Assembly (NCBI GenBank): GCA_900471515.1
Contig: UCFC01000051.1
Coordinates: forward strand, 30,741 to 94,740
Source: Hyphomicrobiales bacterium
Lineage (GTDB): Bacteria; Pseudomonadota; Alphaproteobacteria; Rhizobiales; Rhizobiaceae
Length of the DNA stretch: 64,000 nucleotides
Direction of reading: 5' to 3'
The translations under genes were made by a program, and so were the position numbers. This document shows, piece by piece, positions 42,940 through 52,109 of the stretch; position 1 is the first letter of the stretch; each line of letters begins with the position of its first letter. The notes below the pieces were generated by a model. The model saw only the letters and a list, made by a program, of their open reading frames with translations. It ran no database searches and had not been told where the DNA came from.

Positions 42940-45852
42940 TCAGGCCCGCTTGGTCAGCGGAAAGCGTTCCCGCAGCAGCCGCAGCACCGATTCCGACGGC
43001 ATCGGCGGGCCGAAGAGATAGCTCTGGCCATAGCTGCAGCCCATCTTGGCAAGCTCGATCGCATCCTCGTTGGATTCGATGCCTTCGGCGACCACCTTCA
43101 TCTCCAGCTCGCGCGCCATCGAAATGACCGATCTCAGCACGGTTGCCTTCTTGTCGCTGTCGTCGCGCACCAGCGCCTTGTCGAGCTTGATCGTGTCGAA
43201 CGGGAAGCGGGTGAGATAGGCGAGCGAGGAATAGCCGGTGCCGAAATCGTCGAGCGCCAGGCCGAGGCCGGCTTCCTTCAGCTTCTGCAGCACGAGGCGC
43301 GCCTGTTCCGGATTTTCCATGACCATGGATTCCGTCAGTTCCAGCTTCAGCCGTGCCGGATCGCAATGGGTCTTTGCCAGCACCGAACGGACGTCGTCGT
43401 AAAGCTCGTTGTTGAGAAGCTGCACGCTCGACAGATTGATGGAAACGAAGATCGGCAGTTCGCCGGTCTGGTTCTGCCATGCCATCAGGTCGTTGGTTGC
43501 CTGTTCCAGCGCGAAGATTCCGAGCGCGCCGATAATGTCGGAGGCCTCGGCGATCGGGATGAATTCCGACGGCGGGATATTGCCGCGCTTGGGATGTTCC
43601 CAGCGCATCAGCGCCTCGAAGCCGGCAATCTCGACATCCTCCAGCCGGGCGATCGGCTGGTAGACCATCGAAAGCTCCTTGCGCTCGATGGCGCGGCGCA
43701 GATCGGATTCGAGCTGCAGGCGGTCCGTGCCGAAATCGCGGAAGGCGGGCTGGAAGGGCTCGACGCGGTTGCCCCCGGCGCGTTTGGCCCGGTACATGGC
43801 AAGTTCGGCATCGCTGAGCAGGCCCGACGCGCTTTCCTGCTGGTCCACCCAGGAGGTGAGGCCGATCGAGGCGGTCAGGATGATCTCGCGGTTGGAGAAA
43901 TTGATCGGCACCATGATCGCCTTGCTCATCGCGTCGGCGAAATCGGCAACCTTGGCCGGATCGTGCTCGGACACGAGGATGAGGCCGAACTGGTCGCCGG
44001 AAAGCCGCGCCAGCGTATCCTGCGGCTTCAGCAGGCGGCGCAGGCGCCGCGTGAGCGCGATCAGGATATTGTCGCCGGCGGCCACCCCGAGAGAATCGTT
44101 GACCAGCTTGTAGCGGTCGATATCGATCACCATCACGGTCGGGCGCAGCGTCTCGCCGCCCGGCGCGAGCGTCAGCACCGACTGCAGGCGGTCGAGGAAG
44201 ACCTGCCGGTTCGGCAGGCCCGTCAGGTTGTCGTGCAGCGCATCGTGCAGCAGCCGCTCGACCGAATTCTTCTGCTCGGTCACGTCGACGATCGTGCCGA
44301 CGCAGCGGATGATCTCGCCGTTCGAGCCGAGAACCGGCCGGGCGCGGATGAGCAGCCAGTGGAAATGCCCGTCTTCGGCGCGGATGCGGAACTCGTGGTT
44401 CAGGCGCCCGCGGCGATGCTCGAGGAGTACGTCCAGCGTCGCCCGGAAACGGTCGCGGTCGTCAGGATGCAGCCGCGGCAGCCAGTTGCGCGCCGCCCCG
44501 TGCATCGTGCCCGGCGAAAGGCCGAGTTTGACGGAAACGTCGGGAATGGTGACGACACGGTCGCGCGCCACGTCCCAGTCCCAGACCATGTCGCCGGAGC
44601 CCGTCAGCGCCAATGACTGGCGCTCGAGATCGGAAAACAGCCCCTGCTGGAAGGCGCCGCCCGCAAAGGCATGCTGCATGACCGTAAAGCCGATCAGGAG
44701 CACGATGAGCACGAGGCCACCGCCAAGTGCGGGCTGGATGATGTCGTTGTCGAGCCGGCCCGTGATCGTCAGCCACGCGCCGAACAGCCACACCAGCGTC
44801 AGCGCCCAGGCGGGCACCAGCAGGATGGCGCGGTCATAGCGGTTGAAGCCGAGATAGATGATGAGCAGCAGGCCCGTCGCTGCCGTCAGCGCGAAGGAGA
44901 GCCGCGCAATACCGGCCGCAATCGACGGATCGTAGATCGCAACGCCGAAGAGCAGTGCAAGGCCCAGCACCCAGGCAAGCGTGGCATAACCCAGATGCAC
45001 ATGCCATCGGTTGAGATTGAGATAGGTGAACAGGAAGATCACGAAACTGGAGGCGAGCGCCACCTCCGCACAGGCGCGCCATATTCGTTGATCCGCCGAG
45101 GCGACGCTGATGAGCTTCCCGAGAAAGCCGAAATCGACGCAGATATAGCCGAGCACTGCCCAGGCGAGTGCCGCCGTCGCCGGCAGCATGGAAGTGCCCT
45201 TGACGACGAAAAGGATCGTCAGGAATACGGCCAGCAGGCCGGCAATGCCGAGCACGATGCCGCGGTAGAGCGTAAACGCGTTGATCGTATCCTTGTAGGC
45301 GTCCGGCTCCCACAGATAGATCTGCGGCAGGTCGGGTGTCGCAAGCTCGGCAACGAAAGTGATGACGGCGCCGGGGTTCAGCGTGATGCGAAAGACGTCG
45401 GCCTCGTCGCTCGGCTGGCGGTCGAGCGCGAAACCTTCGCTCGGCGTGATCGCGATGATGCGCTGCGAGCCGAGGTCGGGCCAGAACAGCTTGGAATTGA
45501 CGAGGCGGAAGTGCGGCGCGACGATGACGCGCTCCAGCTGCTCTTCCGAGACGTTGGCAAGCGCAAAGACCGCCCAGTCGCCCTGATGGTTTTCCGAGCT
45601 GGCGCGCACCTCGATGCGCCGGCGAATGCCGTCTGCGCCGGCGGCGGTGGAAACCTGGAAGGCCTCGCCCTGGTTGGCATAGATTTCCGTCGTGGCCGTC
45701 AGGTCCAGCGCCGTGTCGTCGCGGGAAATCTTGACCGGTTCGGCCGCCCGAGCGCTGCCAGCGACAAGCGCGAACAGCGACAGGAGAAGGGCTGCGATCA
45801 CCGCGATCATTCGTCCGGACGGTGACGTCAGCAGCATGCGGTCTTTGGTCAT
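42940..45852 (-). CDS. seven-helix sensor, PAS, degenerate GGDEF and EAL domain protein
   Basis: 970-residue membrane signalling protein. After a signal sequence comes a periplasmic DISM-like domain (to about 180), a seven-helix region (about 185-400), a PAS domain (about 415-540), a GGDEF-like domain in which the signature is SGDQF near 619, and an EAL domain with EALMRW near 747 and DDFGTGYSS. Loss of GGDEF and an intact EAL predict phosphodiesterase activity, with the GGDEF-like domain perhaps binding GTP. Starts inside the upstream GNAT stop (ATGA), so the two are coupled. Confidence 0.92.
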   Translation of the reverse strand: MTKDRMLLTSPSGRMIAVIAALLLSLFALVAGSARAAEPVKISRDDTALDLTATTEIYANQGEAFQVSTAAGADGIRRRIEVRASSENHQGDWAVFALANVSEEQLERVIVAPHFRLVNSKLFWPDLGSQRIIAITPSEGFALDRQPSDEADVFRITLNPGAVITFVAELATPDLPQIYLWEPDAYKDTINAFTLYRGIVLGIAGLLAVFLTILFVVKGTSMLPATAALAWAVLGYICVDFGFLGKLISVASADQRIWRACAEVALASSFVIFLFTYLNLNRWHVHLGYATLAWVLGLALLFGVAIYDPSIAAGIARLSFALTAATGLLLIIYLGFNRYDRAILLVPAWALTLVWLFGAWLTITGRLDNDIIQPALGGGLVLIVLLIGFTVMQHAFAGGAFQQGLFSDLERQSLALTGSGDMVWDWDVARDRVVTIPDVSVKLGLSPGTMHGAARNWLPRLHPDDRDRFRATLDVLLEHRRGRLNHEFRIRAEDGHFHWLLIRARPVLGSNGEIIRCVGTIVDVTEQKNSVERLLHDALHDNLTGLPNRQVFLDRLQSVLTLAPGGETLRPTVMVIDIDRYKLVNDSLGVAAGDNILIALTRRLRRLLKPQDTLARLSGDQFGLILVSEHDPAKVADFADAMSKAIMVPINFSNREIILTASIGLTSWVDQQESASGLLSDAELAMYRAKRAGGNRVEPFQPAFRDFGTDRLQLESDLRRAIERKELSMVYQPIARLEDVEIAGFEALMRWEHPKRGNIPPSEFIPIAEASDIIGALGIFALEQATNDLMAWQNQTGELPIFVSINLSSVQLLNNELYDDVRSVLAKTHCDPARLKLELTESMVMENPEQARLVLQKLKEAGLGLALDDFGTGYSSLAYLTRFPFDTIKLDKALVRDDSDKKATVLRSVISMARELEMKVVAEGIESNEDAIELAKMGCSYGQSYLFGPPMPSESVLRLLRERFPLTKRA

Positions 45853-46463
45853 CGGCTGTTGGGTTTCCTGCCTGTATCCGCGTCGGTGGCGAGGCGTGAA
45901 AACATCACGTGATCGTGCCACTGACCGTTGATCTTCAAATATCCGCGCAGGTAGCCTTCCCGCTGGAACCCGGCTTTCTCAAGCAGGCGAATGCTCCGTG
46001 CGTTGTCTGGAATACAGGCTGCTTCGATGCGGTGCAACTCAAGCCCGGCGAAGATATAGGGAATAACCAGTTCAAGTGCGGCGAACATATGGCCCTGGCC
46101 GGCATAACGTTCGCCCATCCAGTAGCCGATCATGCAGCTCTGGGCCGCACCCCGGCGAATATAGCCGATGGTGATGCCGCCGACGAGCGTCATGTCCTTC
46201 TTCAGGAAGATGAAAAGCGGGATCGCCTGGCCCGAGGCATATTCCTGCTTGCCGCGGATCACGCGGGCGCGGAACGAACCTTCGGTCAGCTCGTCGCGCC
46301 GCCATGTCGGCTCCCAGGGCTCCAGAAAACGGCGGCTGTCGGCGCGCAGCCGGTGCCATTGGTTGAAATCTTGGTAGCGCGGCAGGCGCAGGATATATGT
46401 GTCGTTTTCGAGTTCGACTGCTTCAGGCTGTCGCGACAGGAACCGAAAAACCGATTTTGGCAT
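45849..46463 (-). CDS. RimJ/RimL-type GNAT acetyltransferase
   Basis: 204-residue acetyltransferase of the ribosomal-protein-alanine type: IGYWMGERYAGQGHMFAALELVIPYIFAGLELHRIEAACIPDN and LLEKAGFQREGYLRGYLKINGQWHDH are the usual blocks. It probably acetylates an N-terminus or small molecule. ATG 46463 has GGGGG upstream. It is coupled with the EAL protein gene downstream and follows the M16 peptidase by 27 bases. Confidence 0.9.
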   Translation of the reverse strand: MPKSVFRFLSRQPEAVELENDTYILRLPRYQDFNQWHRLRADSRRFLEPWEPTWRRDELTEGSFRARVIRGKQEYASGQAIPLFIFLKKDMTLVGGITIGYIRRGAAQSCMIGYWMGERYAGQGHMFAALELVIPYIFAGLELHRIEAACIPDNARSIRLLEKAGFQREGYLRGYLKINGQWHDHVMFSRLATDADTGRKPNSR

Positions 46464-46490
46464 CGATAACCCCCGGCGCAACGGATGCGG

Positions 46491-47789
46491 TCAGCGGCTT
46501 GCCTGCTTCGTCTTCGGTGCCGGAACCGAAAGCGAGGCGGTGATGTCTTCCATCGGGGCAAGCTGCTCGAGCGGGCCGATCGCCGAAAGCGTCGGCACGG
46601 TGTCGTAGAACAGCCGGCCGGCAAGATCGGTCAGCCGCTCGATGGTGATGCCCTCCAGCCGTTCCATCATCTCCGGATTGGAGATCGGGCGGCCGTAGAG
46701 CATCATCTGCCGGGCGATCTGGCCGGCGCGGGCGGCAGGGCTCTCCTGGCCCATGAGAAGCTGGGCGCGGATCTGCGCGCGGGCGCGCTCGATTTCCTTC
46801 TGGTGAATGGTATCTGCCGACTTGTGCAGCTCGTCGATGATGACGGGCACCAGTTCCGGCAGGTTTTCGCCGCCGGTTGCGGCATGGATGCCGAAGATGC
46901 CGGTATCGGAAAAGCCCCAGTGGAAGGCGTAGACGGAATAACAGAGGCCGCGGAATTCGCGCACTTCCTGGAACAGGCGCGACGACATGCCGCCGCCCAG
47001 AATATTGGCGAGGATCTGCGAGCAGTAGAAATCGCGGGCATGATAGGCCTTGCCCTCGAAGCCAAGCAGGATCTGCGCGTCCATGAGGTCGCGCGGCTCG
47101 CGCACATTGCCGCCGATATAGCGGGCGGTTTCCATGACCGGCGGCGCCGTGGGCTCGCTCGGCAGGCCGGCAAAGCGGTCTTCGACCATGCGCACGAACT
47201 CGTCGTGATCGACGGCGCCGGTTGCGACGACGAACATGCGGTCGGTCGTATAGTTGCGGCCGAGATAGGCGCGGATCTGCTGCGGCGTGAAGGAAACGAC
47301 GGTTTCCGGCGTGCCGAGGATCGGCCGGCCAAGCGTCTGGCCGCGATAGGCGACTTCCGAGAAGCGGTCGAAGACGACGTCGTCGGGCGTGTCGTTGGCG
47401 GCGTTGATCTCCTGCAGGATGACCTGCTTCTCACGCTCCAGCTCGTCTTCCTCGAAGGCGGATTCCGTCAGGATATCGGCCAGGATATCGACGGCGAGCG
47501 GCACGTGATCCTTCAGGACGCGGGCGTAGTAGGAAGTCGTCTCGGTGGAGGTCGCCGCGTTCACTTCGCCGCCGACATCCTCGATTTCCTCGGCGATTTC
47601 GCGGGCCGAACGGCGCGCGGTTCCCTTGAAAGCCATATGTTCGAGCAGGTGGGCGATGCCGTGCTCGTCTTCCGTTTCGTTGCGCGAACCCGATTTGATC
47701 CAGACTCCGAGCGCGACGCTTTCCAGGTGCGGCATGGTCTGTGTGACTACTGTCAGCCCGGATTTGAGCCGGGTGCACTCAACTGTCAT
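46491..47789 (-). CDS. M16 family metallopeptidase (mitochondrial-processing-peptidase-like)
   Basis: 432-residue zinc protease. The inverted motif HxxEH is H47-L-L-E50-H51 (HGIAHLLEHMAFKGT), and the distal Glu lies in the following helix region. Resembles the beta subunit of mitochondrial processing peptidase and rickettsial homologues. No signal peptide, so cytosolic. It is 27 bases downstream of thrC on the same strand, and the thrC-M16-GNAT order suggests one transcript. Confidence 0.94.
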   Translation of the reverse strand: MTVECTRLKSGLTVVTQTMPHLESVALGVWIKSGSRNETEDEHGIAHLLEHMAFKGTARRSAREIAEEIEDVGGEVNAATSTETTSYYARVLKDHVPLAVDILADILTESAFEEDELEREKQVILQEINAANDTPDDVVFDRFSEVAYRGQTLGRPILGTPETVVSFTPQQIRAYLGRNYTTDRMFVVATGAVDHDEFVRMVEDRFAGLPSEPTAPPVMETARYIGGNVREPRDLMDAQILLGFEGKAYHARDFYCSQILANILGGGMSSRLFQEVREFRGLCYSVYAFHWGFSDTGIFGIHAATGGENLPELVPVIIDELHKSADTIHQKEIERARAQIRAQLLMGQESPAARAGQIARQMMLYGRPISNPEMMERLEGITIERLTDLAGRLFYDTVPTLSAIGPLEQLAPMEDITASLSVPAPKTKQASR

Positions 47790-47816
47790 GTGCTATCTTT
47801 CTGCGCCTGCCGTCAT

Positions 47817-49217
47817 CTAGCTGCGGGCATGCTTGCCGATAAAGGTTTCAACCGCTTTAAGCTCGGGCTCAATGATCTGGAAGCGCTCCTCCCTGTGCAT
47901 CAGATCAGCAAGCCACGTCGGAAGCGCCGGGTCAATACCGGAGGCGGATTTTACGGCGGCGGGGAATTTCGCCGGATGGGCGGTGGCAAGCGTCACCATC
48001 GGGGTATCGGGCTTTTCCCGCTTGGCGGCGACGAAGACGCCGATCGCCGAATGCGGATCGAGCAGATAGCCGGTTTCGGCATAGGTCTTGCGGATCGTTT
48101 CGGCCACCTGGCGCTCGCTGGCGCGGCCGGCGCGGAAGTCCTTCCTGATGAACTTCAGCGCTTCGGGCGCGATCTCGAAACCGTTGGATTGCTTGAGGCT
48201 TTCCATGGCGGCGCGCACCTTGGAGGCGTCGCGGCCGTAGGCCTCGAACAGCAGCCGTTCGAAGTTGGAGGAGATCTGGATATCCATCGACGGCGAGGTC
48301 GTCGCCTTGACCGATTTCATGTCGTAGCGGCCGGTCTTGAGGGTGCGCGCCAGGATATCGTTCTCGTTGGTGGCGATCACGAGCTTGTCGATCGGCAGGC
48401 CCATGCGCTTGGCGCAGTAGCCGGCGAATATGTCGCCGAAATTCCCGGTCGGCACCGTAAACGAGATCTTCCGGTCCGGCCCGCCGAGCGCGATTGCCGT
48501 CGTGAAATAATAGACGATCTGGGCCATGATGCGTGCCCAGTTGATCGAGTTGACGCCGGAAAGCCTCACCCTGTCGCGGAAGGCGGCATCGTTGAACATG
48601 GCTTTGACGAGGTTCTGGCAATCGTCGAAATTGCCCTCGACGGCCAGCGCATGCACGTTGGCGGCCCTGGATGTCGTCATCTGCCGCTGCTGCACCGGCG
48701 AAACCTTGCCGTGCGGGAAGAGGATGAAAATATCGGTGCGCTCGCGCCCGGCAAAGGCGTCGATTGCGGCACCACCGGTATCGCCCGAGGTGGCGCCGAC
48801 GATGGTGGCGCGCTCGCCACGCTTTTCCAGCGCATAATCCATAAGGCGGGCGAGAAGCTGCATCGCCACGTCCTTGAAGGCGAGCGTCGTGCCGTGGAAC
48901 AGCTCCATGACGAAACTGTTCGGGCCTGTCTGCACAAGCGGCGCGATCGCCGGGTGGCGGAACGTGCCATAGGCCTCGTCGATCATCGCCCGGAACGTAT
49001 CGTCAGGGATTTCGCCGTTGGTGAAGGGCGAAAGGATGGCAAACGCGATCTCCTGATAGGTCTTGCCGCGCAGCGCCCTGATTTCCTTTTTGGAAAAGCT
49101 CGGCCATTTGCGCGGAACGTAGAGCCCGCCGTCGCGCGCAAGCCCCGCCAGAAGGGCGTCGCAAAAGCCGAGGGAAGGGGCCTCGCCGCGGGTCGAGATA
49201 TAGTCCACGTTCGTCAT
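47817..49217 (-). CDS. thrC: threonine synthase
   Basis: 466-residue PLP enzyme that converts phosphohomoserine to threonine. The PLP lysine is K115 in TTLAFKDVAMQ; the N-terminal TRGEAPSLGFCDALLAGLARDGGLYVP and GATSGDTGGAAIDAF are characteristic of the long bacterial/fungal class. Start ATG 49217. thrB, the preceding pathway step, is 13 kb away in a different operon. Confidence 0.96.
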   Translation of the reverse strand: MTNVDYISTRGEAPSLGFCDALLAGLARDGGLYVPRKWPSFSKKEIRALRGKTYQEIAFAILSPFTNGEIPDDTFRAMIDEAYGTFRHPAIAPLVQTGPNSFVMELFHGTTLAFKDVAMQLLARLMDYALEKRGERATIVGATSGDTGGAAIDAFAGRERTDIFILFPHGKVSPVQQRQMTTSRAANVHALAVEGNFDDCQNLVKAMFNDAAFRDRVRLSGVNSINWARIMAQIVYYFTTAIALGGPDRKISFTVPTGNFGDIFAGYCAKRMGLPIDKLVIATNENDILARTLKTGRYDMKSVKATTSPSMDIQISSNFERLLFEAYGRDASKVRAAMESLKQSNGFEIAPEALKFIRKDFRAGRASERQVAETIRKTYAETGYLLDPHSAIGVFVAAKREKPDTPMVTLATAHPAKFPAAVKSASGIDPALPTWLADLMHREERFQIIEPELKAVETFIGKHARS

Positions 49218-49485
49218 CCTTGATCTATGGCTGGAGAGTTTTCGGGCGGAAAACGGCCTGTCGTCGCGCCGCCGAAAAGAGGGAGCTGGCCGGCCTGCCG
49301 GGGCATTGTCGCAGGTATCCTATTGAAGTTGCCCGCATCCGGCGCCGAAAAGTGCATCAAAACGGTGCTTACCCAATCGATTTTTCTTTGCGCCGCTGAT
49401 ATAGACCATCGCCAACTGTCATGAAAGGCCTTGCGCGAAAGTCGCAGGCGCCTAGAAGAAAAGCGTTCGCAAGGGGTGGAATATC

Positions 49486-50160
49486 GTGCTCGGCAAGGTC
49501 TCTCGTCTCATCGTTTCCGCATCGCTCCTTGCCGCTCTTGCCGGATGCAATTCGCTCGGCCTCGGCGGCGACAGCAAGCCTGATGCGACGGCAGCGGCAA
49601 GCGGCCCGGCGCCGCTGCAGCCGAACGGCAACGCCCAGATCATGCCGGTCGCTCCGGCCAATCCGTCGTCGAACCAGACCCCGATCGGCACCGGCGTCAC
49701 GGCGCAGGGCAATGTCGCTCCCGTCGTCCAGGGCGCCTGCCCGCAGATCTTCATGCGCGATCAGGACGCGATCTACCGCACCTATGCGAAGGGCGCAAAG
49801 ACAGGCGACCCGCAGCAGGTGGTCTTCCAGGCCTCTTTCGGGGATTACACCCGCCAGTGCACGCTGAACGAAACGGCGCTGTCGATGACCGTCGTGGCCC
49901 AGCTTCGCCTCGTTGCCGGTCCGGGCGGAACGCCGGGTCCGGTCACGCTGCCGATCCGCATCTCCGTGCTGGACGGCCAGGACGTTCTGTCGTCGGAAGT
50001 CGTCAACTTCCCGACGCAGATTCCGCCGGGCTCGCCCGCCACGCAGGTCATCTTCCGCCACGAAGGCGTCAAGATGCCGGTCGGCTCGGGCGCGCTGGTG
50101 CGCGTCAATGTCGGCTTCGACAATCAGCCCGCCAAGAATTCCAAGAAGAAGAGCAGCTAA
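49486..50160 (+). CDS. hypothetical lipoprotein
   Basis: 224 residues. A signal peptide with lipobox LAGC (Cys21), then a Ser/Ala/Pro-rich linker (about 25-80), then a beta-rich domain with two cysteines (GACPQIF, RQCTLNE) and a Lys/Ser tail (KNSKKKSS). The family is common in Rhizobiales but I cannot name a function. GTG start after GGGGTGGA. Its TAA stop is the first bases of the RIME-like repeat that follows. Confidence 0.82.
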   Translation: MLGKVSRLIVSASLLAALAGCNSLGLGGDSKPDATAAASGPAPLQPNGNAQIMPVAPANPSSNQTPIGTGVTAQGNVAPVVQGACPQIFMRDQDAIYRTYAKGAKTGDPQQVVFQASFGDYTRQCTLNETALSMTVVAQLRLVAGPGGTPGPVTLPIRISVLDGQDVLSSEVVNFPTQIPPGSPATQVIFRHEGVKMPVGSGALVRVNVGFDNQPAKNSKKKSS

Positions 50161-50264
50161 AGCAATTCCAGCAAAAGTGTGAAGCGGTTTTGCGTCCGGA
50201 ATTGCTTGGAAACAAAGAGAAAGAGCATCCTGGGCGCTTCGATACTCGCCGGAAATGCTCTGAG
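50157..50264. repeat. RIME-like intergenic repeat, copy 2
   Basis: About 108 bp directly after the lipoprotein gene, before the convergent HAD gene. Its left end, CTAAAGCAATTCCAGC, includes the stop codon TAA (50158-50160). The element has two imperfect hairpins: the first with arms GCAATTCC/GGAATTGC, the second with arms AGAGCAT/ATGCTCT. Near-identical to the copy at 22615-22721. Confidence 0.75.
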
Positions 50265-50395
50265 CGCCAGGCGCTGATATAGGCTCGGTTCTCGGCTCTT
50301 TGCGACGGCAAGGCCCGCTTTTGCAGGCAGGGGTCGGTTTTTTAAGAATGGGCCTGCCGCCCCCCTGGAGGCGGCATCCGGCAAGACCGCTGCCC

Positions 50396-51085
50396 TTAGA
50401 GCACGCCTTCCCACTCGGCCAATGCGGCCACGACGCCCGGAAGGTCGTTCATGCGCGAAATCACCGTTTCCGCACCCGCATCCGTCAGCTTGTCGGCATG
50501 CGAGGGATAGGTGTGCGAGCCGCCGGTAAAGCCGATCACCCGCATGCCGGCAGCGCGCGCGGCATGGACGCCGTGGGTGGAATCCTCCACGACGACGGTC
50601 TTGGAAGGCGAAACGCCCATCTGGCTCGCGCCGTGCAGGAAGATATCCGGCTTCGGCTTGGCCCGGTCGGGGCCGAGATCCTTGGCGGAGAAGATATTGG
50701 GCGCAAAGAGTTTCTTGAGCCCCACTTTGCCCAGCATCATGTCGAGCCGCTGGCTTGAGGAATTCGAGCAGACGCAACGCTTCATCGCAAGGCGGCTGAT
50801 GGCGAGTTCGACGCCGGGAATGGCCTGGACTTCCTGTTCGAGCCGGATATCCAGAAGCTTCTGCGACTGGTCGATGAGGGAGGCCGAGAGCGGGATGCTG
50901 GCTTCGCGTTCGATCTGGAAGAGAATGTCCTTCCAGGTCAGGCCGGCGAAGCGCTCGTTCATTTCCTCGACGCTGATCGGGTAGCCCGCTTCCGTCAGCA
51001 GTGCCGATTCCACGTTTGCCGCGATGATTTCGGAATCGACCAGAACGCCGTCGCAGTCGAAGATGATGAGGTCGAAGCCGTCCAT
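50396..51085 (-). CDS. HAD family hydrolase, beta-phosphoglucomutase-like
   Basis: 229-residue HAD-IA phosphatase. Motif I is IFDCDGVLVDSE (two Asp), motif II CSNSSS, motif III/IV in AKPKPDIFLHGA and VVVEDSTHGVHAARAAGM. The cap domain is helical (about 15-85). Substrate likely a sugar phosphate, uncertain. Divergent from bioR. Confidence 0.91.
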   Translation of the reverse strand: MDGFDLIIFDCDGVLVDSEIIAANVESALLTEAGYPISVEEMNERFAGLTWKDILFQIEREASIPLSASLIDQSQKLLDIRLEQEVQAIPGVELAISRLAMKRCVCSNSSSQRLDMMLGKVGLKKLFAPNIFSAKDLGPDRAKPKPDIFLHGASQMGVSPSKTVVVEDSTHGVHAARAAGMRVIGFTGGSHTYPSHADKLTDAGAETVISRMNDLPGVVAALAEWEGVL

Positions 51086-51239
51086 ATACTCATGCCTTGT
51101 TCGGGGATGATGCGGCTTTACACGATGGCGGTCGAAAGCTCAACCGATGGCGGGGCATGGCTGGAATGCGCGCTGCGGGCAGCTTTGCGGGGTGTGACTG
51201 TCATCCCACCTCGACAAGGCCCGCGGCGCTCGCTACTGG

Positions 51240-51917
51240 ATGGCAATGAGCAGGGAACCCGAAGACAACACCATCGCCGCGCGTATCGCCCGCGTGCTTG
51301 CCGAACGCATCGTTCACGGCGAGCTTGCGCCCGGCGCCCGTCTTCGCCAGGACCATATCGCCGAGGAATTCGAGACCAGCCATGTGCCGGTGCGCGAGGC
51401 CTTCCGCCGGCTGGAGGCGCAGGGGCTGGCGATCAGCGAGCCGCGCCGCGGCGTTCGTGTCGCCTCCTTCGACCTCGCCGAAGTACGCGAGGTGGCGGAA
51501 ATGCGCGCCGCCCTCGAAGTGCTCGCCCTCAAACATGCCGCCCGCCACCTGACGCCCGCCATCCTCGACGCTGCGGAGGAGGCGACGCGCGAAGGCGATG
51601 CCGCCGCCGACGTGCATGCCTGGGAGGAGGCAAACCGCCGTTTCCACCGCCTCATCCTCACCCCCTGCGCCATGCCGCGCCTGCTGGCTGCAATCGACGA
51701 CCTGCATGCCGCAAGCGCCCGCTTCCTCTTCTCGGCCTGGCGTTCGGGCTGGGAAAAGCGCACCGATCACGACCACCGCGCCATCCTTGCCGCCCTTCGC
51801 CAGGGCAAGGCGGAGGAGGCGGCCATTATCCTGCAGAAGCACGTGCAGTGGATCGGACGCGCGCCGCAGCCTGCCCAGAAGGGCGGCGAGCGCGAAGCTT
51901 TTGCCATCGTCGGCTGA
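51240..51917 (+). CDS. bioR: GntR/FadR-family biotin regulator BioR
   Basis: 225 residues. An N-terminal winged helix (about 7-75, ERIVHGELAPGARLRQDHIAEEFETSHVPVREAFRRLEAQGL) is joined to an all-helical FCD domain (about 85-205). In alphaproteobacteria the BioR group controls biotin synthesis and transport through TTATMKATAA boxes, and two such boxes flank the spacer to the next gene, a BioY. That makes the BioR call much stronger than fold alone. No such box is seen upstream of bioR itself. An ATG at 51246 is also possible. Confidence 0.88.
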   Translation: MAMSREPEDNTIAARIARVLAERIVHGELAPGARLRQDHIAEEFETSHVPVREAFRRLEAQGLAISEPRRGVRVASFDLAEVREVAEMRAALEVLALKHAARHLTPAILDAAEEATREGDAAADVHAWEEANRRFHRLILTPCAMPRLLAAIDDLHAASARFLFSAWRSGWEKRTDHDHRAILAALRQGKAEEAAIILQKHVQWIGRAPQPAQKGGEREAFAIVG

Positions 51918-51924
51918 TACCCGA

Positions 51925-51942
51925 AAAATTATAGATAATTTT
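51925..51942. promoter_or_regulatory. BioR box 1
   Basis: AAAATTATAGATAATTTT: arms AAAATTAT and ATAATTTT are perfect inverted repeats around the centre AG, with the core TTATAGATAA matching the BioR consensus TTATMKATAA. It lies 7 bases after the bioR stop codon. Confidence 0.88.
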
Positions 51943-52077
51943 GGAATGCGTGAAGTATCCTGATCTACAGGTATTTTCATGCAGGCCCGCGCTCGGCTGT
52001 TGTCTCCTCACAACCGAAATTCGCGTGCCCTCTCTTGCGTTGCCGAAAAAACTCCGCCATCAAATAGATGGGAATAA

Positions 52078-52095
52078 AAAATTATCTATAATTTT
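52078..52095. promoter_or_regulatory. BioR box 2, at the bioY leader
   Basis: AAAATTATCTATAATTTT is the exact reverse complement of box 1, 153 bases away centre to centre. It ends 14 bases before the bioY start and abuts its ribosome binding site, so a bound repressor would block transcription or elongation. Confidence 0.9.
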
Positions 52096-52109
52096 GAAAG
52101 GAGAAATTC

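Noticed and set aside
46485..49223. Very long open frame on the plus strand (over 900 codons) across thrC and the M16 peptidase
   Set aside because: It is the antisense shadow of two clearly recognisable genes on the minus strand, has no domain of its own, and results from the GC-rich codon bias. Similar long shadows oppose ctaD, smc, dxs and the two EAL-domain genes.
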